From Biomphalaria glabrata (Eukaryota; Mollusca; Gastropoda; Planorbidae): 64,000 bases of DNA. Shown here in pieces: positions 1 through 14,500 of this stretch. Below the pieces are notes generated by a model. The model was given only the letters and a program-made list of their open reading frames with translations, was not told where the DNA came from and made no database searches. Made by a program: the position numbers and the translations under genes. The stretch covers positions 22,867,542 to 22,931,541 of the forward strand of contig NC_074728.1 of assembly GCF_947242115.1 (NCBI RefSeq), written 5' to 3'. The first letter of the stretch is position 1. Every line of letters begins with the position of its first letter.

Positions 1-9
1 ACTTTTTTT

Positions 10-480
10 AAAAGCCTTATGCGATTTCAAACAATCATTAGGCATAATTCATGTTTTATAAAACAATATCCGGAACATTTTTCACTTAATGAAATATAAG
101 TCAGTATAGAGATTATGATTTAGCATTAATATGCTATTTACATAAAAAACGGAACAAAATATTATTGATAATGTGTTTTTGCAACGTTTAAGCATGGAAA
201 TTGAATGTAATATAAGTTAGAAGAGCAAACAAACATTTGTTGGCGTTGATTAGTTTTGCACAAAAAAATCCGGAACAATCAATTTTAGATACTTAAAACT
301 ATTGAGATGTTATGGGAGGAACATTAAAGGGTAAATCAGATTTTCAATAGCTTTTAGAGTTCTAGTTTTTTAAATCTAATCGTGACGGACAGACCGACCA
401 ACAGACAAAACGCACAAAAATAAGCTTCTTTTATTCGGATGGGGGCACTAAACAAAAAATAAATAAAATCTGATTTTTAA
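10..480. repeat. Interspersed repeat with cggaac and gacggaca motifs, copy 1
   Basis: Several cggaac(a) words, then cgtgacggacagaccgacca and a gggggcacta end. A second copy follows, so this is a repeat family. Class unknown. Confidence 0.5.
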
Positions 481-539
481 AAAAAGTTTAAGGAATTGGT
501 TTAGCACCTGATCATGTTGCGACGTTACGCTACTGCACG

Positions 540-1055
540 AAAATCGCTGCATAAAAAGTCCATTTAAAAAAATGTGCGTGATATTTACATACAAAGTGCA
601 TTATTAGCCTTTATAAACAAACAGAAATGTTTTCTTTTAATTTTAGCAGCTAGTTAACCAGAAAAAACGTCTTTAACTATTATTTGTATTTGTTGTAAAC
701 ATTTCCTGTACATTTTAAAAATATATTTGACTTAGTGATACTGAAAATACACAGAAATTGTCCATCTTTGTTAGCATATTGTAACATTGCCTCCCTTACA
801 TTTACGTAATTGTTTTAGAATTGGTGTATTTTTATGAAAAAATCGCTTGCATAATTAATTTTATAAATTAAACGGTTTGCTTTTAGAAAACCAAAAGTAG
901 CCGTTGCACCTAAACATTTCAAGCCGGATTTAATGATGAAATAATATTTTTCATATCTCTTCTAGTTTTCGAGATCTGAGTGTGACAGACGGACAGACGG
1001 ACATTTTGCACAAACCTAATAGCGGCTTTTTCCCCTTACGGGGGCCGCTAAAAAA
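540..1055. repeat. Interspersed repeat with gacggaca motif, copy 2
   Basis: Ends gagtgtgacagacggacaga and then ttacgggggccgctaaaa, parallel to copy 1. Confidence 0.5.
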
Positions 1056-1059
1056 GCAT

Positions 1060-1486
1060 CGTATATCACTGGAACATAGCTATCATCTCTTGAAGAGCTA
1101 TTTCATGATAGATACCTTTCCAAAACACACACGATTCTTAAAGACAACCTGCACCCATTAAACCACTGTTACATACGATCTGAACGAAGTGGTCGTCTCC
1201 TTTCCTTTAGGACTAAAACAGAAAGATTTAGAAGCTGCTTTATCCCACTTTAGGTCAGAGTCTTACAAGATCATCTGTCGTCATCGAGAAGTTAGTTCAT
1301 AGAAGTCTAATTAATTTATAAAGCGCTGGTTGTGTGTGTGTATGTGTTTCGTGTGTGAATTTTGTTCGTATTTGCATCTATATTGTTATTGTTACAGTAG
1401 TTACGCCGAGGAGGTCAATTGTCGTCAAATCGAATTTCCATTTGATTGGATCAATAAAAATTATCTTATCTATCTTATCTTATCTT
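1060..1486 (+). mobile_element. LINE (CR1/L2-like) 3' end with TTATC tail
   Basis: Degenerate translation includes HPLNHCYIRSERSGR and TKTERFRSCFIPL, matching the C-terminal end of CR1/L2-type reverse transcriptases. It ends in ttatcttatc repeats. Confidence 0.75.
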
Positions 1487-1689
1487 GTATGATAAATTTT
1501 GTTCACTTTTTAGCTCTGCAGAATAACATTTCTAAAGCTCTACGTTTGTAGACAAAATAATTTCAATGAGGACACATTAGACATTCACTCTATTATAGTG
1601 GCGCAGTTTAATAACTCACTTCATTACTAATGCGCAACACCCGGATATAATTGCGCATTTTAAAATTATAGGCTTGTGTCAATTATATT

Positions 1690-1850
1690 TTCGCAACCTA
1701 CGTCTTCCGCAGCAGTGGATTTTCTTTTGGTCTCAAATGTGTATCCATGAGCCTTCATAAGAAATCTCCAGCTGTCTCGTTCCTAAGCAGCCTGCAGCCA
1801 GATGCTCTCAATAGAACTTAAGACGAATGACTATGAAGCCGTACAACGCA
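1690..1850 (-). mobile_element. LINE C-terminal fragment
   Basis: On the minus strand it encodes remnants of the R-Q-L-E-I-S-Y-E-G and YTFETK-like tail also seen at 9060-9130. Confidence 0.5.
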
Positions 1851-2111
1851 AGAGACAAAATAAATGCATTCGCTCAGAACACTAACAAAAAAATAGTGCC
1901 AAGACTAAAGTCAAGTTGATTGGAATATTTCACTTGTATTTACAAGAAAGATAAAGCAAAGGTTAAGTTTATATGTTATCCCAGCGTCACCATTTCTTAA
2001 TCACCGACGTGCTGAGTAAGTCTTGTAGCTAGCTAATCTAGGGAAGAGAGAGGGGCAGAATAAATGGGAATAATATTGAAAACAAAATTATAGACTAACT
2101 TAATTCGGCTG

Positions 2112-2117
<6 letters not shown>

Positions 2118-2142
<25 letters not shown>

Positions 2143-2187
2143 CATCCATAATCCATCCAGGTATCCATCCATCCATCCCATCCATCC

Positions 2188-2276
<89 letters not shown>

Positions 2277-2315
2277 GGTATCCATCCATAATCCATCCAG
2301 GTATCCATTCATCCA

Positions 2316-2393
<78 letters not shown>

Positions 2394-2448
2394 GGTATCC
2401 ATCCATAATCCATCCAGGTATCCATCCATCCATCCCATCCATCCATCC

Positions 2449-2520
<72 letters not shown>
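2118..2520. repeat. TCTA/ATCC microsatellite
   Basis: Four tcta blocks separated by nearly identical aggtatccatccataatcca spacers. It abuts the 3' end of a LINE fragment (2521-2650, minus), so it is best read as an expanded LINE tail. Confidence 0.96.
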
Positions 2521-2650
2521 GATTACTTCTTTCTCAGAAGACAATGGATGCGACCAGATGAGTTATCGGTTTTAGTTTCGTCTAGAGACAGTGCAGAACC
2601 TGGAGTGACTAATCAACTCAATTCTGTAGCGGCAGATTTTTTTATATTCC
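2521..2650 (-). mobile_element. LINE 3' UTR fragment
   Basis: Aligns with the 3' end of the LINE at 22620-24110 (shared caatggatgcg, gagacrg and cagaaYctgg words) and is followed by the tcta array where the other copy has a ta array. Confidence 0.75.
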
Positions 2651-2659
2651 AGTAATTGA

Positions 2660-3686
2660 CAAGGTTTGCTTTCTTATCTTATCTTATCTTATCTTATCAA
2701 TTACAGACGTTACTTCAAACGCGAAGATAATTACGACGCCCTACGTGTTTCATGTATCAATCTAGTCACGCATGTTAATAAGGGAAATTAAACTCTTGGT
2801 TATCCTGGCTGGTTCAGGCAGCCCATTCTATGCTCTAACGGAACTAGGACAGAATAAGCACTTATACAAAATTCGTCCTAGCATGTGGAATAAGAAATGT
2901 ACCTTCTTTTAAACCCACAGAAAGCAAAAAACCTTTGGTATGCTACCACCCCCTTACTATCTAAATGTATATAATGATCTACGTCGCCCAACCATGCGGG
3001 ACATCACGCACGCACCCCGACTCGTTAACCCTAGATAAAAAAAAAAAGTCATAGAAAGATAACTCTTTTATTTCTTCCAGTCGGATAAGAGTTATTCCAC
3101 GAACTTTCGCTTCGACAGAGAGGGCGGCTCAGAAAAAAAAAAGAGGGGGTGAGAAAAAGTCGCCCAGCCATCCGGGACACCACGCAAGTTCGCCGACTCT
3201 CTAAACCTCCTCCCGCCCTCGCACCCGCGCCTTCCTCCTGGCATGCGCACACAGTCGCTTTCCCGAAACCCACCCTATTTGGACAACTGTGTCTTTCAGG
3301 AAGTGTTTACCTGTCACTAAATAGCGGCGTATGCTACGCCGCTGATCGGCTTGTACAGAATAATAGTGTTGTCTATTGCACATGTCGAATAATAAGTGAT
3401 GGCTCTTTACTGTGTACATAAGCATTCGCTACGTAACTCTATAACCAACGGATTAAATCTTCATGTTATGACGCATACAGTAAGAAAATCTCTTTTTCCT
3501 TTAAGCTTACATATAATAACCTTTGATAAGCCACCATTGCCCTATTATAAGGGATAAAGTGTTTTACAGTGCAGTTGTAGGATAATTAGCGTTCCCCTTA
3601 TACTGTACAGAGAGCTAAGTAACTAAGGTAATGACCAGCTCATTATCTCTTTGTTCTATCACGCAAATATTAATAGCAACACTTAC
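2660..3686. other. Non-coding stretch beyond gene A transmembrane exon
   Basis: Holds a TTATC run (2668-2698) followed by cagacgttacttcaaa, a word also found at 29070. A GC-rich patch at 3140-3260 has short open frames on both strands without recognisable content. The last exon of gene A may be hidden here. Confidence 0.5.
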
Positions 3687-3753
3687 AGGTATGACAGGAA
3701 ACAGAGAGCACAGCCCGGCAAAAAGAACCAAATAAGTCCAAAGAATACGCTAC
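3687..3753 (-). CDS. Gene A exon 13: transmembrane helix
   Basis: 67 bases, phase 1 in and phase 2 out with gtaagt. Encodes VFFGLIWFFLPGCALCFL, a hydrophobic span long enough to cross the membrane. Length and phases equal the gene B transmembrane exon exactly, which supports the call although the residues differ. Confidence 0.75.
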
Positions 3754-5276
3754 CTGTGAATAAAGAAATAAGTGATTGACTTTTCCTAGTCAGTGACGTC
3801 ACTAAGAGGGGGGGGGGTGCCGGGTTTGCGGGTCACAGCGGCTGACATAGACCCTGGTGAAGACACAGGTTCTAATCATCGAGCCACTAAATAGTCTAAC
3901 CGTCAGAAGCGGTAATGGATTAAACCTTCCCCATTATTTATAAAATGCTTCCAAAAACATTCTGACAACTAGTCCAACATGTGGCTTAGATCTTTCGGTA
4001 ATCGCTATCAGGAGAAGGGGTAAAGGCAAAAAAATAGCGTCTCAACCAGCAATATGGATGGGCTCGTGAGCCTTTGTTGGCTACCCACCTAGTAGAAGGA
4101 AAAGTTAACCTCCGCCGGCTTCCAGCTATACCCAAATATGGGAAAGTCTTCCGAAGTCAACCATGTGGAAAAAAAATCAGGAGTTGGCGACACTTCGGCT
4201 TTTGAGGATTCATTGTCATTGTAAGGATTTAGAGTGAAAACTCATTTATTATTGTGGATTTTTTAAACAGTATTCTTCGTTAGCGGCCCTGTACTCCTAT
4301 ACGGTTGTGAAAGTTAAAAAAACAAATAAAGCTGAGTTGGTTTGGTCATATTGTAAGACATGGCGCATTCTTCAAGGCACAGTGGATGGAGTACGAAGAA
4401 AGGGTCGTCCGAAGAATAGCTTGCTGGAAAACACAAAACAATGGATCGGCCTCTCTCTTGATATCCTGCTATCCGTGAACTGTCACAGCACATCTACGAC
4501 GTCAAGGGGCAGACGATTGAATATAGCTCTACGTGTTCAAAGGAGTAAACAAGTGATAAGGACGTTTCTTTTCTGGTGTGTTACTCTATCGACCCTCGGC
4601 GTAAGTTTACGTTTGGGTCTTAAATAGATATATACAAATTAAAATAAGAATTGTGCCAACGACACAATCATATAGTAAAAACACAACGCCACAGTGGCAC
4701 AATAAAACGCTAAAATTATACTGATTATATCAGCAAAAAAAGGGCAGCAAAGATTACGACTACTAAGAAAACTGTCCTCGTTTAATGTTAGCGAAAAGGC
4801 CTTGGCTATGTTTTATCACGCTCATATCTGCAAAATTTTAAGTTTCAATATCACTGCCTGGTATGGCAATCTGAGCATTAAAAATAAAAATAAAATTTAT
4901 AGAATCCTAAATGCTGCTGGTAAAATCATTGGCAAAAAACAAACCCCCATTTGGGAAGTTGTTTGAGACAAACATATATAAAAAAGATAACAAGATCCTC
5001 GAAATAGAGAATTACTCTTTGTGTCTGGATTTTGTGATTTTACCATCACAAAAAAGATACAAGACACCGATAGCAAAGACAAACAGACACAAACACTCTT
5101 TTGTTCTCCTGGCAATAAAATCATTAAAGAAGAACAATCTGGAATAAACTTTGTCACATGTAAATTATGAGTGAGTCTGGTGTGAATGTACACTTTGGTT
5201 TCTTATAGTTATACTGTTTTTTTGTTTGGGGTAATGCACAAATTGTAAGACAAATTTCCATACGGACAATAAAGAT

Positions 5277-5307
<31 letters not shown>

Positions 5308-8300
5308 CTTCGGAAACTTACTGTTTGAGTTGCCTCCTCTCAGGCCCCTGGTGTACTGACTTGTCGCCCTGCACGTCCCGTCGACCTTGTTCAGACAATC
5401 GTCATTGCATTTCTTGGCGCAGTCACCACTACAATCCTTGCCGAAGGTCATTGGTGGGCATTCTGTTGAATATTGATATAGCGTCTACTGAATTTTCTGT
5501 ATTCTTATGTTGCTATTTTATGTTTCGCATATTCCGAGTTTCAATGACATGGAGGCCAATACGAGGAAAGCGCAAACAGCAAACAGGGGCGTCCTCGTAT
5601 AACTTGGCGCCACACCTTCATGAAGGACCTCAGAACAGTGGACACCAAGTGGGAGGAGGCTTCAGATATTGCCAGTGACAGATCTTTGTGGAGACAGCTT
5701 GACGCGTAATGCGCCGAACGGAGCGGAAGACCTAGGCCTAAGTAAGTTATTCCGAACGGAGGGGGCTGCAGGTTGTAGAAGATGGTCTCTGAAAAAGGCA
5801 ATTGGAGAGCTCTCACGAAGGCCGCGGGACGCACATTAGAGACGCAAGGAAAAGTCATTGCCGGGGACGGGTGCAAGCAATGAAAAGGAAAGACAACGGC
5901 TTTGCCTGCATCAAATGTGATAGAATATGGAGGTTTTTCTACTTGGTTTGTGTGGTCACGTCAAATACTGGACTTGGTCTTTAATCTTCGGAATCGAACA
6001 CAATCCCTTACCATTGTTTCCCGTCACGTTTATTCATCAAAGTATTTATTTATAATGCACTTTTTTTTTTCGAAATTATTTAGCAGAAAAATTTCTACTT
6101 TTTAAGTGTTTCTGTGTGTGTGTGTCTGTGTGCAGTGGCGTAGCAAGGTACTCGTTAGTCAGGGTTCAAGAATACGAATTTATGCCCCTTCTGGTAAGTT
6201 GAGTGTGACTGAAACCAAATAGAGCCTTGCTATATCTAAATGGATAGTACAGTTCCGACAAAACAATACAATAAGACAGACAATACATACAATACACATC
6301 TGCCTCATGGGGTAAAGAGAACGAGGTCCTCAAGCTTCGGGTCATTGGAAAGGTCAATATCACTGGTTAGCCATATAACCTGCTAGGAGTCCGTGTCACA
6401 AGCCGAATCTTCAGATGTTCCGAATGTACTTTGTTTGTCACAAGTATAGGAACCTGATGACTTTCCACACTGCGAATGTCCTGATGTTATGGAGAGTGTG
6501 TGTGAGTGTGTGTTTCTATGGAGACGGTGGGAAGAGGTAAGCGATTGGTTGTGAATGATGCAAGATACGTGGCAATGTCGTCACTTGGTCTTAGTTAGGA
6601 CAGACGACTCCAGAACGTCAGACTGAAAGATTGTGTTATTGTAGTGAGTTCGACTTTGTTAAGAAATTTTATTACTAAAGTCTACTACATTTATTTCATT
6701 GATCACAATTTTCTTTTGTCTATACTAAACCTAAAGTTCTATCTAGTTTTGTTCACAAAAGGAATTATTCAAACTTTTTGAATTTTTATTAATTAAAAAT
6801 TATATATATGCTTGTCTTTGAGTTGAGATGTATCACGCCTAAAATAATTAAGTTGTCTACCAGCAGTTTGGTGCTACAAGTCAACGACCGGTAACAACAG
6901 ACGACTGAATGTATGACATTATCTTCACAGGAGACAAAAAGTTTAGGAAGCACTATAAGCTTGTGGTTCACCTACGCAGTAGAAAGTTAGTCCGGATCTG
7001 AAGCTCAGTTTCCAAGGAAAAATATTAAAATTACTTACAATAATTGGAAGTCTAATTGTGGGTAAGGCCTGTGTTGAATGGACGGATAATTCAAAACGTA
7101 CTGCGATTAAAAAAAAACAACTGACTATGTTTTTTTTTGTTTTTTTTTGTTGTTGTTTTTTACAGTACCTTTGTTAAAGTCAGAACTTTATGGAACCTGG
7201 AGTGTGGAGGGTGAGCCTAAACACTAATCTCAAAAGAATTTACTAGCTCGTTGGAAAGAAATAAATTAATTTTAAATTTGGATAGAAAACTTGGTCTAGA
7301 TCTAGATCCAAAATCGGTTTTAAAAGAAATATCGCTTTCGGGAATGTTCGAATTTATCGTATTATTGATTCAGGAGTTTAATAAATGAGCACTCAAGAAA
7401 GTCTAGGAAGATGTATAGGCTTATCATTGGATTATTACAAAGTGTAGTACGTCTATGTAATAACTTAACAATGGTTCTTTGTTCGTTGAAAGAAAGGGGA
7501 GGTGGGGGAAAAGGTGTTGTTTTTTTTTATCGAAAGTTCGATTGTTATGAAGAAAAGACCAATCGCCCTATAAGTAGTGAAGGGAGGTTTGTGTATTTTT
7601 AAAAGTATCTTATAATATTTTTTTTTTTGCTTGTAATTATCATTGTGAGAAATATTTCACATCAAGAAATGTTTCACATCGTCAAAGCTTTTACACCAAA
7701 GAAACAATGTTTACAGTTTACTTGAACAAATAATTCACGTATTTCAACAAGTCAATACATACCGTAATATTAGAGAAAGAAATATTGATAAAAAAATAAT
7801 AATTATATTTAATAGAAGACTTTGAAACATGATAGAAAGTTTTCAATATTGTTATTGTTATTATTGTTAAAGTCTAACATAATGCCATACACAACAGTAG
7901 TAGTAAGAAGGGTGAAAATGCAACGGCGCCTGGTGATTATATGTGCCAAACCTGTGGACCAGGGCTGTGCATCAAGCGTTGGCCTCTTTAGTCACACAAG
8001 AAGTTGCAAAGGGAAAAGATCGTCCCTCGAGACGTAAAATGCCACAGTACAGAATACCTTAGAACAGCGGTTCTCAACCTTTTAGGCTCGGCGACCCCTT
8101 TTTACAATCCCCCACTCTGCCGCGACCCCCCCCCCCCAACAGCAATAGAAAAATAGACCCCAAGATAATCAATTTTTTTCGATGTTCTTAGGCGACCTCT
8201 GGCAAATCGTCAATCGACCCCCAAAGGGGTCGCAACCCACAGCTTGAGAACCCCTGCCTCAGAATGTAACGAAACGATATACTGACAATTTAAAAGTCAC

Positions 8301-8529
8301 TTTACTTTAATAAACTTCATTCTTTAGTAATAAGATTTACCTCAAAAAAAAAGTAAATATTTTGAAAACAATAAATATAATGGAACAATGAATGAATTAA
8401 AATAATGCACAAACCTTAAACATTTAAATTCTTATTGATCTAGTCAACTCACTTTCCCTTACAAATGCCGATTTATACTAGTCCTCCGAGTGCAAAAAAA
8501 AACCCTATCGCGCCATTGTTGCTACGCTA

Positions 8530-8566
<37 letters not shown>

Positions 8567-11500
8567 TGAGAGAGAGTGTGTGTGTGTATGTGTGTGTGTG
8601 TGTGTATATATCTTATATACATTGTTGATTCACCAAAATGTGGAAGATCTATAAATATGTGTCGTATATTAAACTCCCAATCTTCAGTTGTGATATCTGT
8701 CAGTTGTTTTCTGTATGGCTCTGAGACATGGACACTATACAGGAAACAACTAAGACTTCTTCAGCGCTTCCACCAAAGATGCTTGCGCTCCATCATAGAC
8801 ATACGGTGGCAAGACCGCACTACAAACAGCGATGTCCTTACGAACGCCGGTATGGACAGTATAGAGGGACTTCTTTTGGTCCGACAGTTACGCTGAGTAG
8901 GGCACGTATCCCGTTTGGGAGACGAACGTATGCCAAAGGCAATCTTTTTTGATGAGCTAAAAGGTGGTCGACGTAACAGAGGCGCCCCACGGAAACGCTT
9001 CAAACACCAACTTAGGCGTAAACTTTCCTTGGCTGACATAGAAGAGAGCAGCTGGTTGCATGAGGCCTCAGAACGAGACAGCTGGAGGTCACCCACGAAA
9101 GCCGCGGGATACACATTTGAGACCAAAAGAAAATCTGCTGCCGAGGAGAAACGCAGACGGCGAAAAGAAAATCTAAATCGACCACCTGCGGACAATGGTT
9201 ATGCTTGCCCTGGAGTGGCAAAATATGTAGGTCACAGCTGGGTCTGCGCAGCCACGGGAAATACGGCATTTTTCACTAATCTTTGGACTCGAAGACTAGC
9301 CTTATTATTTGCTCTTTATTTTAACGCGCATTGAGACGTGAGACTTTTTGGAACTTACCATCTTGGCATGCCTTTAAGATATTAGTGTAGCCGTCCTCGC
9401 ACCTGGTACAGATGCCAGAAACTGGGTCGCAGCCCGGAACGCATTGCTCACAAAGTTGTTCACACTGGTCTCCAAACGTCTTCTCCGGGCAAACTGTAGG
9501 CAAGCAAGTTAGTTAGAAGGAGGGTAAGCAAGTCAGTTGGTGAAGGGTAAGCAAGCTAGTAGGCTGAGGGTAAGCAAGTCAGTTGGTGGAGAGTAAGCAA
9601 GCTAGTAGGCGGAGGGTAAGCAAGTCTGTTGGTGGAGGGTAAGCAAGTTAGTAGGCGGAGGGTAAGCAAGCCAGTTGGTGAAGGGTAAGCCAGTCAGTTG
9701 GTGGAGGGTAAGCAAGTTAGTACGCGGAGGGTAAGCAAGTCTGTTGGTGAAGGGTAAGCCAGTCAGTTGGTGGAGGGTAAGCAAGTTGGTACGCGGAGGG
9801 TAAGCAAGTCTGTTGGTGGAGGGTAAGCAAGTTAGTACGCGGAGGGTAAGCAAGTCAATAGGCGATGGGTAAGCAAGTCTATAAGCGATGGGTAAGCAAG
9901 TCCATAGGCGATGGGTAAGCAAGTCAATAGGCGATGGGTAAGCAAGTCCATAGGCGATGGGTAAGCAAGTCCATAGGCGATGGATGTCAGTTGGCGGAGG
10001 GTAACAAAGTCAGTCTCAAGAGGTAAAATAAAATAGTAGGCGATGGGTAAGCAGATCAGTACGCGGTAGGTAAGTGAGTCAGTAAGTGAAGGGTAAGCAA
10101 ATCAGTACAAGGGTGGTAATCAATTTAGTAGGTTGAGGTTAAGCAAGTCAGTAGACGGAGGTTAAATAAGTCAGTAGGCGTAGGTTAAACAAGTCAGTAG
10201 ATGGAGGTTAAACAAGTCAGTAGACGGAGGCTAAACAAGTCAGTAGACGGAGGTTAAACAAGTCAGTAGGCGGAGGTTAAACAAGTCAGTAGATGGAGGT
10301 TAAACAAGTCAGTAGGAGGAAGTTAAACAAGTCAGTAGAATGACGTTAAACAAGTCAGTAGGCGTAGGTTAACAAGTCAGTAGGCGTAGGTTAAACAAGT
10401 CAGTAGAATGAGGTTAAACAAGTCTTTAGATGGAAGCTAAATAAATCAGTAGACGCAGGTTAAACAAGTTAGTAGGCGTAGGTTTAACAAGTCAGTAGAT
10501 GGATGTTAAACAAGTCACTAGACGGAGGTTAAACAAGTCAGTAGGATGAGGTTAAACAAGTCAGTAGGCGTAGGTTAAACAAGTCAGTAGATGGAGGTTA
10601 AACAAGTCAGTAGATGGAGGTTAAACAAGTCAGTAGACGGAAGTTAAAAAAGTCAGTAGATGGAGGTTAAACAAGTCAGTAGACGGAGGTTAAACAAGTC
10701 AGTAGATGGAGATTAAACAAGTCAGTAGACTGAGGTTAAACACGTCAGTAGGCGGAGGTTAAACAAGTCAGTAGATGGAGGTTAAACAAGTCAGTAGGAG
10801 GAAGTTAAACAAGTCAGTAGAATGACGTTAAACAAGTCAGTAGGCGTAGGTTAACAAGTCAGTAGGCGTAGGTTAAACAAGTCAGTAGAATGAGGTTAAA
10901 CAAGTCTTTAGATTGAAGCTAAATAAATCAGTAGACGCAGGTTAAACAAGTTAGTAGGCGTAGGTTTAACAAGTCAGTAGATGGATGTTAAACAAGTCAC
11001 TAGACGGAGGTTAAACAAGTCAGTAGGATGAGGTTAAACAAGTCAGTAGGCGTAGGTTAAACAAGTCAGTAGATGGAGGTTAAACAAGTCAGTAGATGGA
11101 GGTTAAACAAGTCAGTAGACGGAAGTTAAAAAAGTCAGTAGATGGAGGTTAAACAAGTCAGTAGACGGAGGTTAAACAAGTCAGTAGATGGAGATTAAAC
11201 AAGTCAGTAGACTGAGGTTAAACACGTCAGTAGGCGGAGGTTAAACAAGTCAGTAGATGGAGGTTAAACAAGTCAGTAGGAGGAAGTTAAACAAGTCAGT
11301 AGAATGACGTTAAACAAGTCAGTAGGCGTAGGTTAACAAGTCAGTAGGCGTAGGTTAAACAAGTCAGTAGAATGAGGTTAAACAAGTCATTAGATGGAAG
11401 TTAAAAAAGTCAGTAGATGGAGGTTAAACAAGTCAGTAGACGGAGGTTAAACAAGTCAGTAGATGGAGATTAAACAAGTCAGTAGACTGAGGTTAAACAC

Positions 11501-14500
11501 GTCAGTAGACGGAGGTTAAACAAGTCAGTAGACGGAGGTTAAAAAAGTCAGTAGGCGTAGGTTAAACAATTCAGTAGACGGAGGTTGAACAAGTCAGTAG
11601 GCGTAGGTTAAACAAGTCAGTAGACGGAGGTTAAACAAGTCAGTAGACGGAGGTTAAACAAGTCAGTAGATGGAGTCTAAACAAGTCAGTAGGCGGAGGC
11701 TTAAACAGTAGGTGGAATGTTGAGTGTAAGCAAGTTGGGGTGGGGGGGGGTAAAAGCAAATTAACAGGAGGAGCACGTCAGACGACAGTCTCATTTAAAA
11801 CAGGAAAATATCGAAGTTTAAAAAAAATTAATTTTGCGGTAATTTGCATGCGTTCAATTTAAAAACTACGTAATACAATGAACGCATCTAGACAAGCTTT
11901 AAACAAGTACATTCTTTCTCACTTGTATTTTTTTTTTTGAATAAAAAAGAATAAACTATCGAGCGATAAGAAATATAGAATTTAGTTATAGCTATACTTA
12001 AAGGCACAGTAAAAGAATACGTATCTAGAGGCTAAAGAAAAAAATTTAAGGATAGGAAAACATTAGTAAAGTACAGTTTCCTTTTCAGACCTTCCGATAT
12101 ATAGGGCAGATGAATTTCATCTGCATCTGATGGCCACGGTTAACCAGGATGTCATGTGGCCAGCACATCGACCAATCGCCTTTTCTTTTTCCGAATTAAT
12201 GTCAGGTACCCATTAGAGCTGGATGGACTCAAAGGCGCCCTAAGGATCCCGAAAGTAAAAATCTCAGTCGTCACCAGTATTCGAATCTGGGACCCCATCG
12301 GTTCGTAAGCCAAGCGCTTTACCACTCGGCCACCGCGCCACCAGGGAGAAATTAACGGATAGACCTCACTGCAGAATGTGTTAGAAAAAATGTATAGTAT
12401 TGAGTGTTGTTTGTCAACGATGACCATGTGATTTACAAAGTATTATTGGCATTGTCTTCGACTACGACGTTAAAGATAAGCTCAGTGTTTCACATTATTA
12501 CGCTGACCCAGTTTGCGACCTATATATTTTTCCACAGCTCGTGTAGACAAAGCCATTGTCAGCCGATGATCTGTTTAGTTTAGTTTTTCGTCTTTCGAGT
12601 CTGTCTTCAATAAGACTTTGGGTCTCACCAAGTCCTTGTGAGAACTTTCCAACTGTCTCTTTTTGAGGCCATCTTCTTTCAGCCATTTCCTCTGTGCAAG
12701 CATTTACCTATTATGGAGTAAAAGCACCTTTGATGGAAGCTTTCGAGAAAACTTAAATGCCTTCGATACAGAACCCAGGTCTCGGAGCCCTACAAAAGTG
12801 TGGTGAGAACCACGGCTTTATAAACATTGATTTTTGTTGCTAGGTAAAGAAACCTATTACTAATTACCCCATACCCTCAGTTTGAGGCGACCAAAAGCGC
12901 TGTAGGCCTTAGTGAGACAGTTGTTTATTTCTCTGGAAAATGACGCGTCTTTCAACACTGTGCAGCCCAGTTAGGTAAAGTGGTCAGCTACATTAGGGAG
13001 ATGGCCATTCACATTGCATTGTGGAGCTCTGCTAGTTCGGATTCTAATTCATATGTGGGATCTTTATTTTATGTAACTTTTGACAGTACAAAATATAGAA
13101 AGTCGAGATATTTAAGATTTCAGTTTAAGAGATGTTACGTTGGAGCTACATACCTTGAGAGATATCATCCCCTGAAATGAAATATAAATATGTTAATACA
13201 GTTTAAAATATAAAAATTTAAACATTAATTTTATTTTTTTTAAGTTAAAGCAATTTAATATTTATCTGCCTTCCATTAAGGAAACATAAGAATCAACACA
13301 TATGACAAATCTGCACGTGTGCATGTGTACACTACTTTATTCTTTTTAGTCTGGGGCCTTTAACAAACAGCAGAAGCTGAAGAAGAAAGGGTGAAAGGAA
13401 GAATGAATATTAAATAGATCGTAAAAGAAAACAATATACAAAACCATAATAAGACCAGCAGCAATGAATGCAAGTGAGAGCTGGACACTGACAAAGACAT
13501 CTGAAAATATACTAAACTAGTCGACCGGCGATAGCAGCGGGCCCCACACTTTCAAGTGGAAAGAAATAAAATATAACAAAAGAAAAAAATCAGAAAAAAA
13601 AAGTCACCATTGTCCACGATGAGCGCTTGGAAACCTTTGTCAGAGTATCCGTCACAATCTTGCTGAGCTCCCTTGATGCAACTCTAAAAATAGAACAATA
13701 CAACATTCTGTTACTTCATAAAAGTCAGTTGTTGTTTTTTCCCTAACCTAGTGGCTGAGCTGTCCAATGCTTGAACAAAGTGGTTCCAGTGACGTCTGGG
13801 ATTTTATTTTTAGGACGTCTCTACGTCCACTCAACTCTAATCGGTACCTGACATTATTTGGGGACAGTAAAAGCGGTTGGTCGTTGTGCTGGCCACAAGA
13901 CATCCTCGTAAATCGAGCAAGGCCAATGACACTAGCTCCAGCTGGAATAACCTGCCCAGTGTGCAGCCGAGCATTCCGGGCTCACATAGGCCTCACCAGA
14001 CACATAATAAGGAAGCACAAAATACCCAAGTGCAAAGGCCTTAGTCCCCTGGATGACAAACGTGGTCATAATCGAACCACGATGTAACTAATACATAACT
14101 TTAACCAAAACTTATGGCTGAATGCAGTGGCGTAGCTAGGAGGGGGGGAATTTGAAAATCCTCCCGGGCCACCACTTGACGGGGGCCCTTAATTGAGTGT
14201 TTTTTACATAAAAAATTAAATATTACGCAAAATGCAGGGGCCCCGAAGAGGTCAAGCCCCCCCCCCGGTCCCCCAAACGATGGAAAATTTCCTAGCTACG
14301 CCCCTGGCTGAATGGACCCATATAAACAAGCAAAATAAAAAAAAATAATATAAAAAAAAACGTATATTAAGTGTGTAAATAATTTTGAGTCAGTCTGTCA
14401 TTAAATTAGTAATAAGTCTCAAACGACAATCTATAAAGGGGTCTAATTCCGCTTATACCACCACTTCGTTCAAGTACTATTTCTATCATTTGCAAATGAG

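Noticed and set aside
3149-3421. GC-rich open frames on both strands near 3.2 kb
   Set aside because: No domain, no splice fit with gene A and no codon pattern; left as unannotated.
9602-9922. Frame with a repeated LLTLHQLTGLPFTNRLAY-type pattern
   Set aside because: Translation of the 23-bp array upstream of gene A exon 11.
10120-11700. Regular repeats that might suggest a CRISPR array
   Set aside because: No unique spacers; it is a continuous 23-bp minisatellite in an animal intron.
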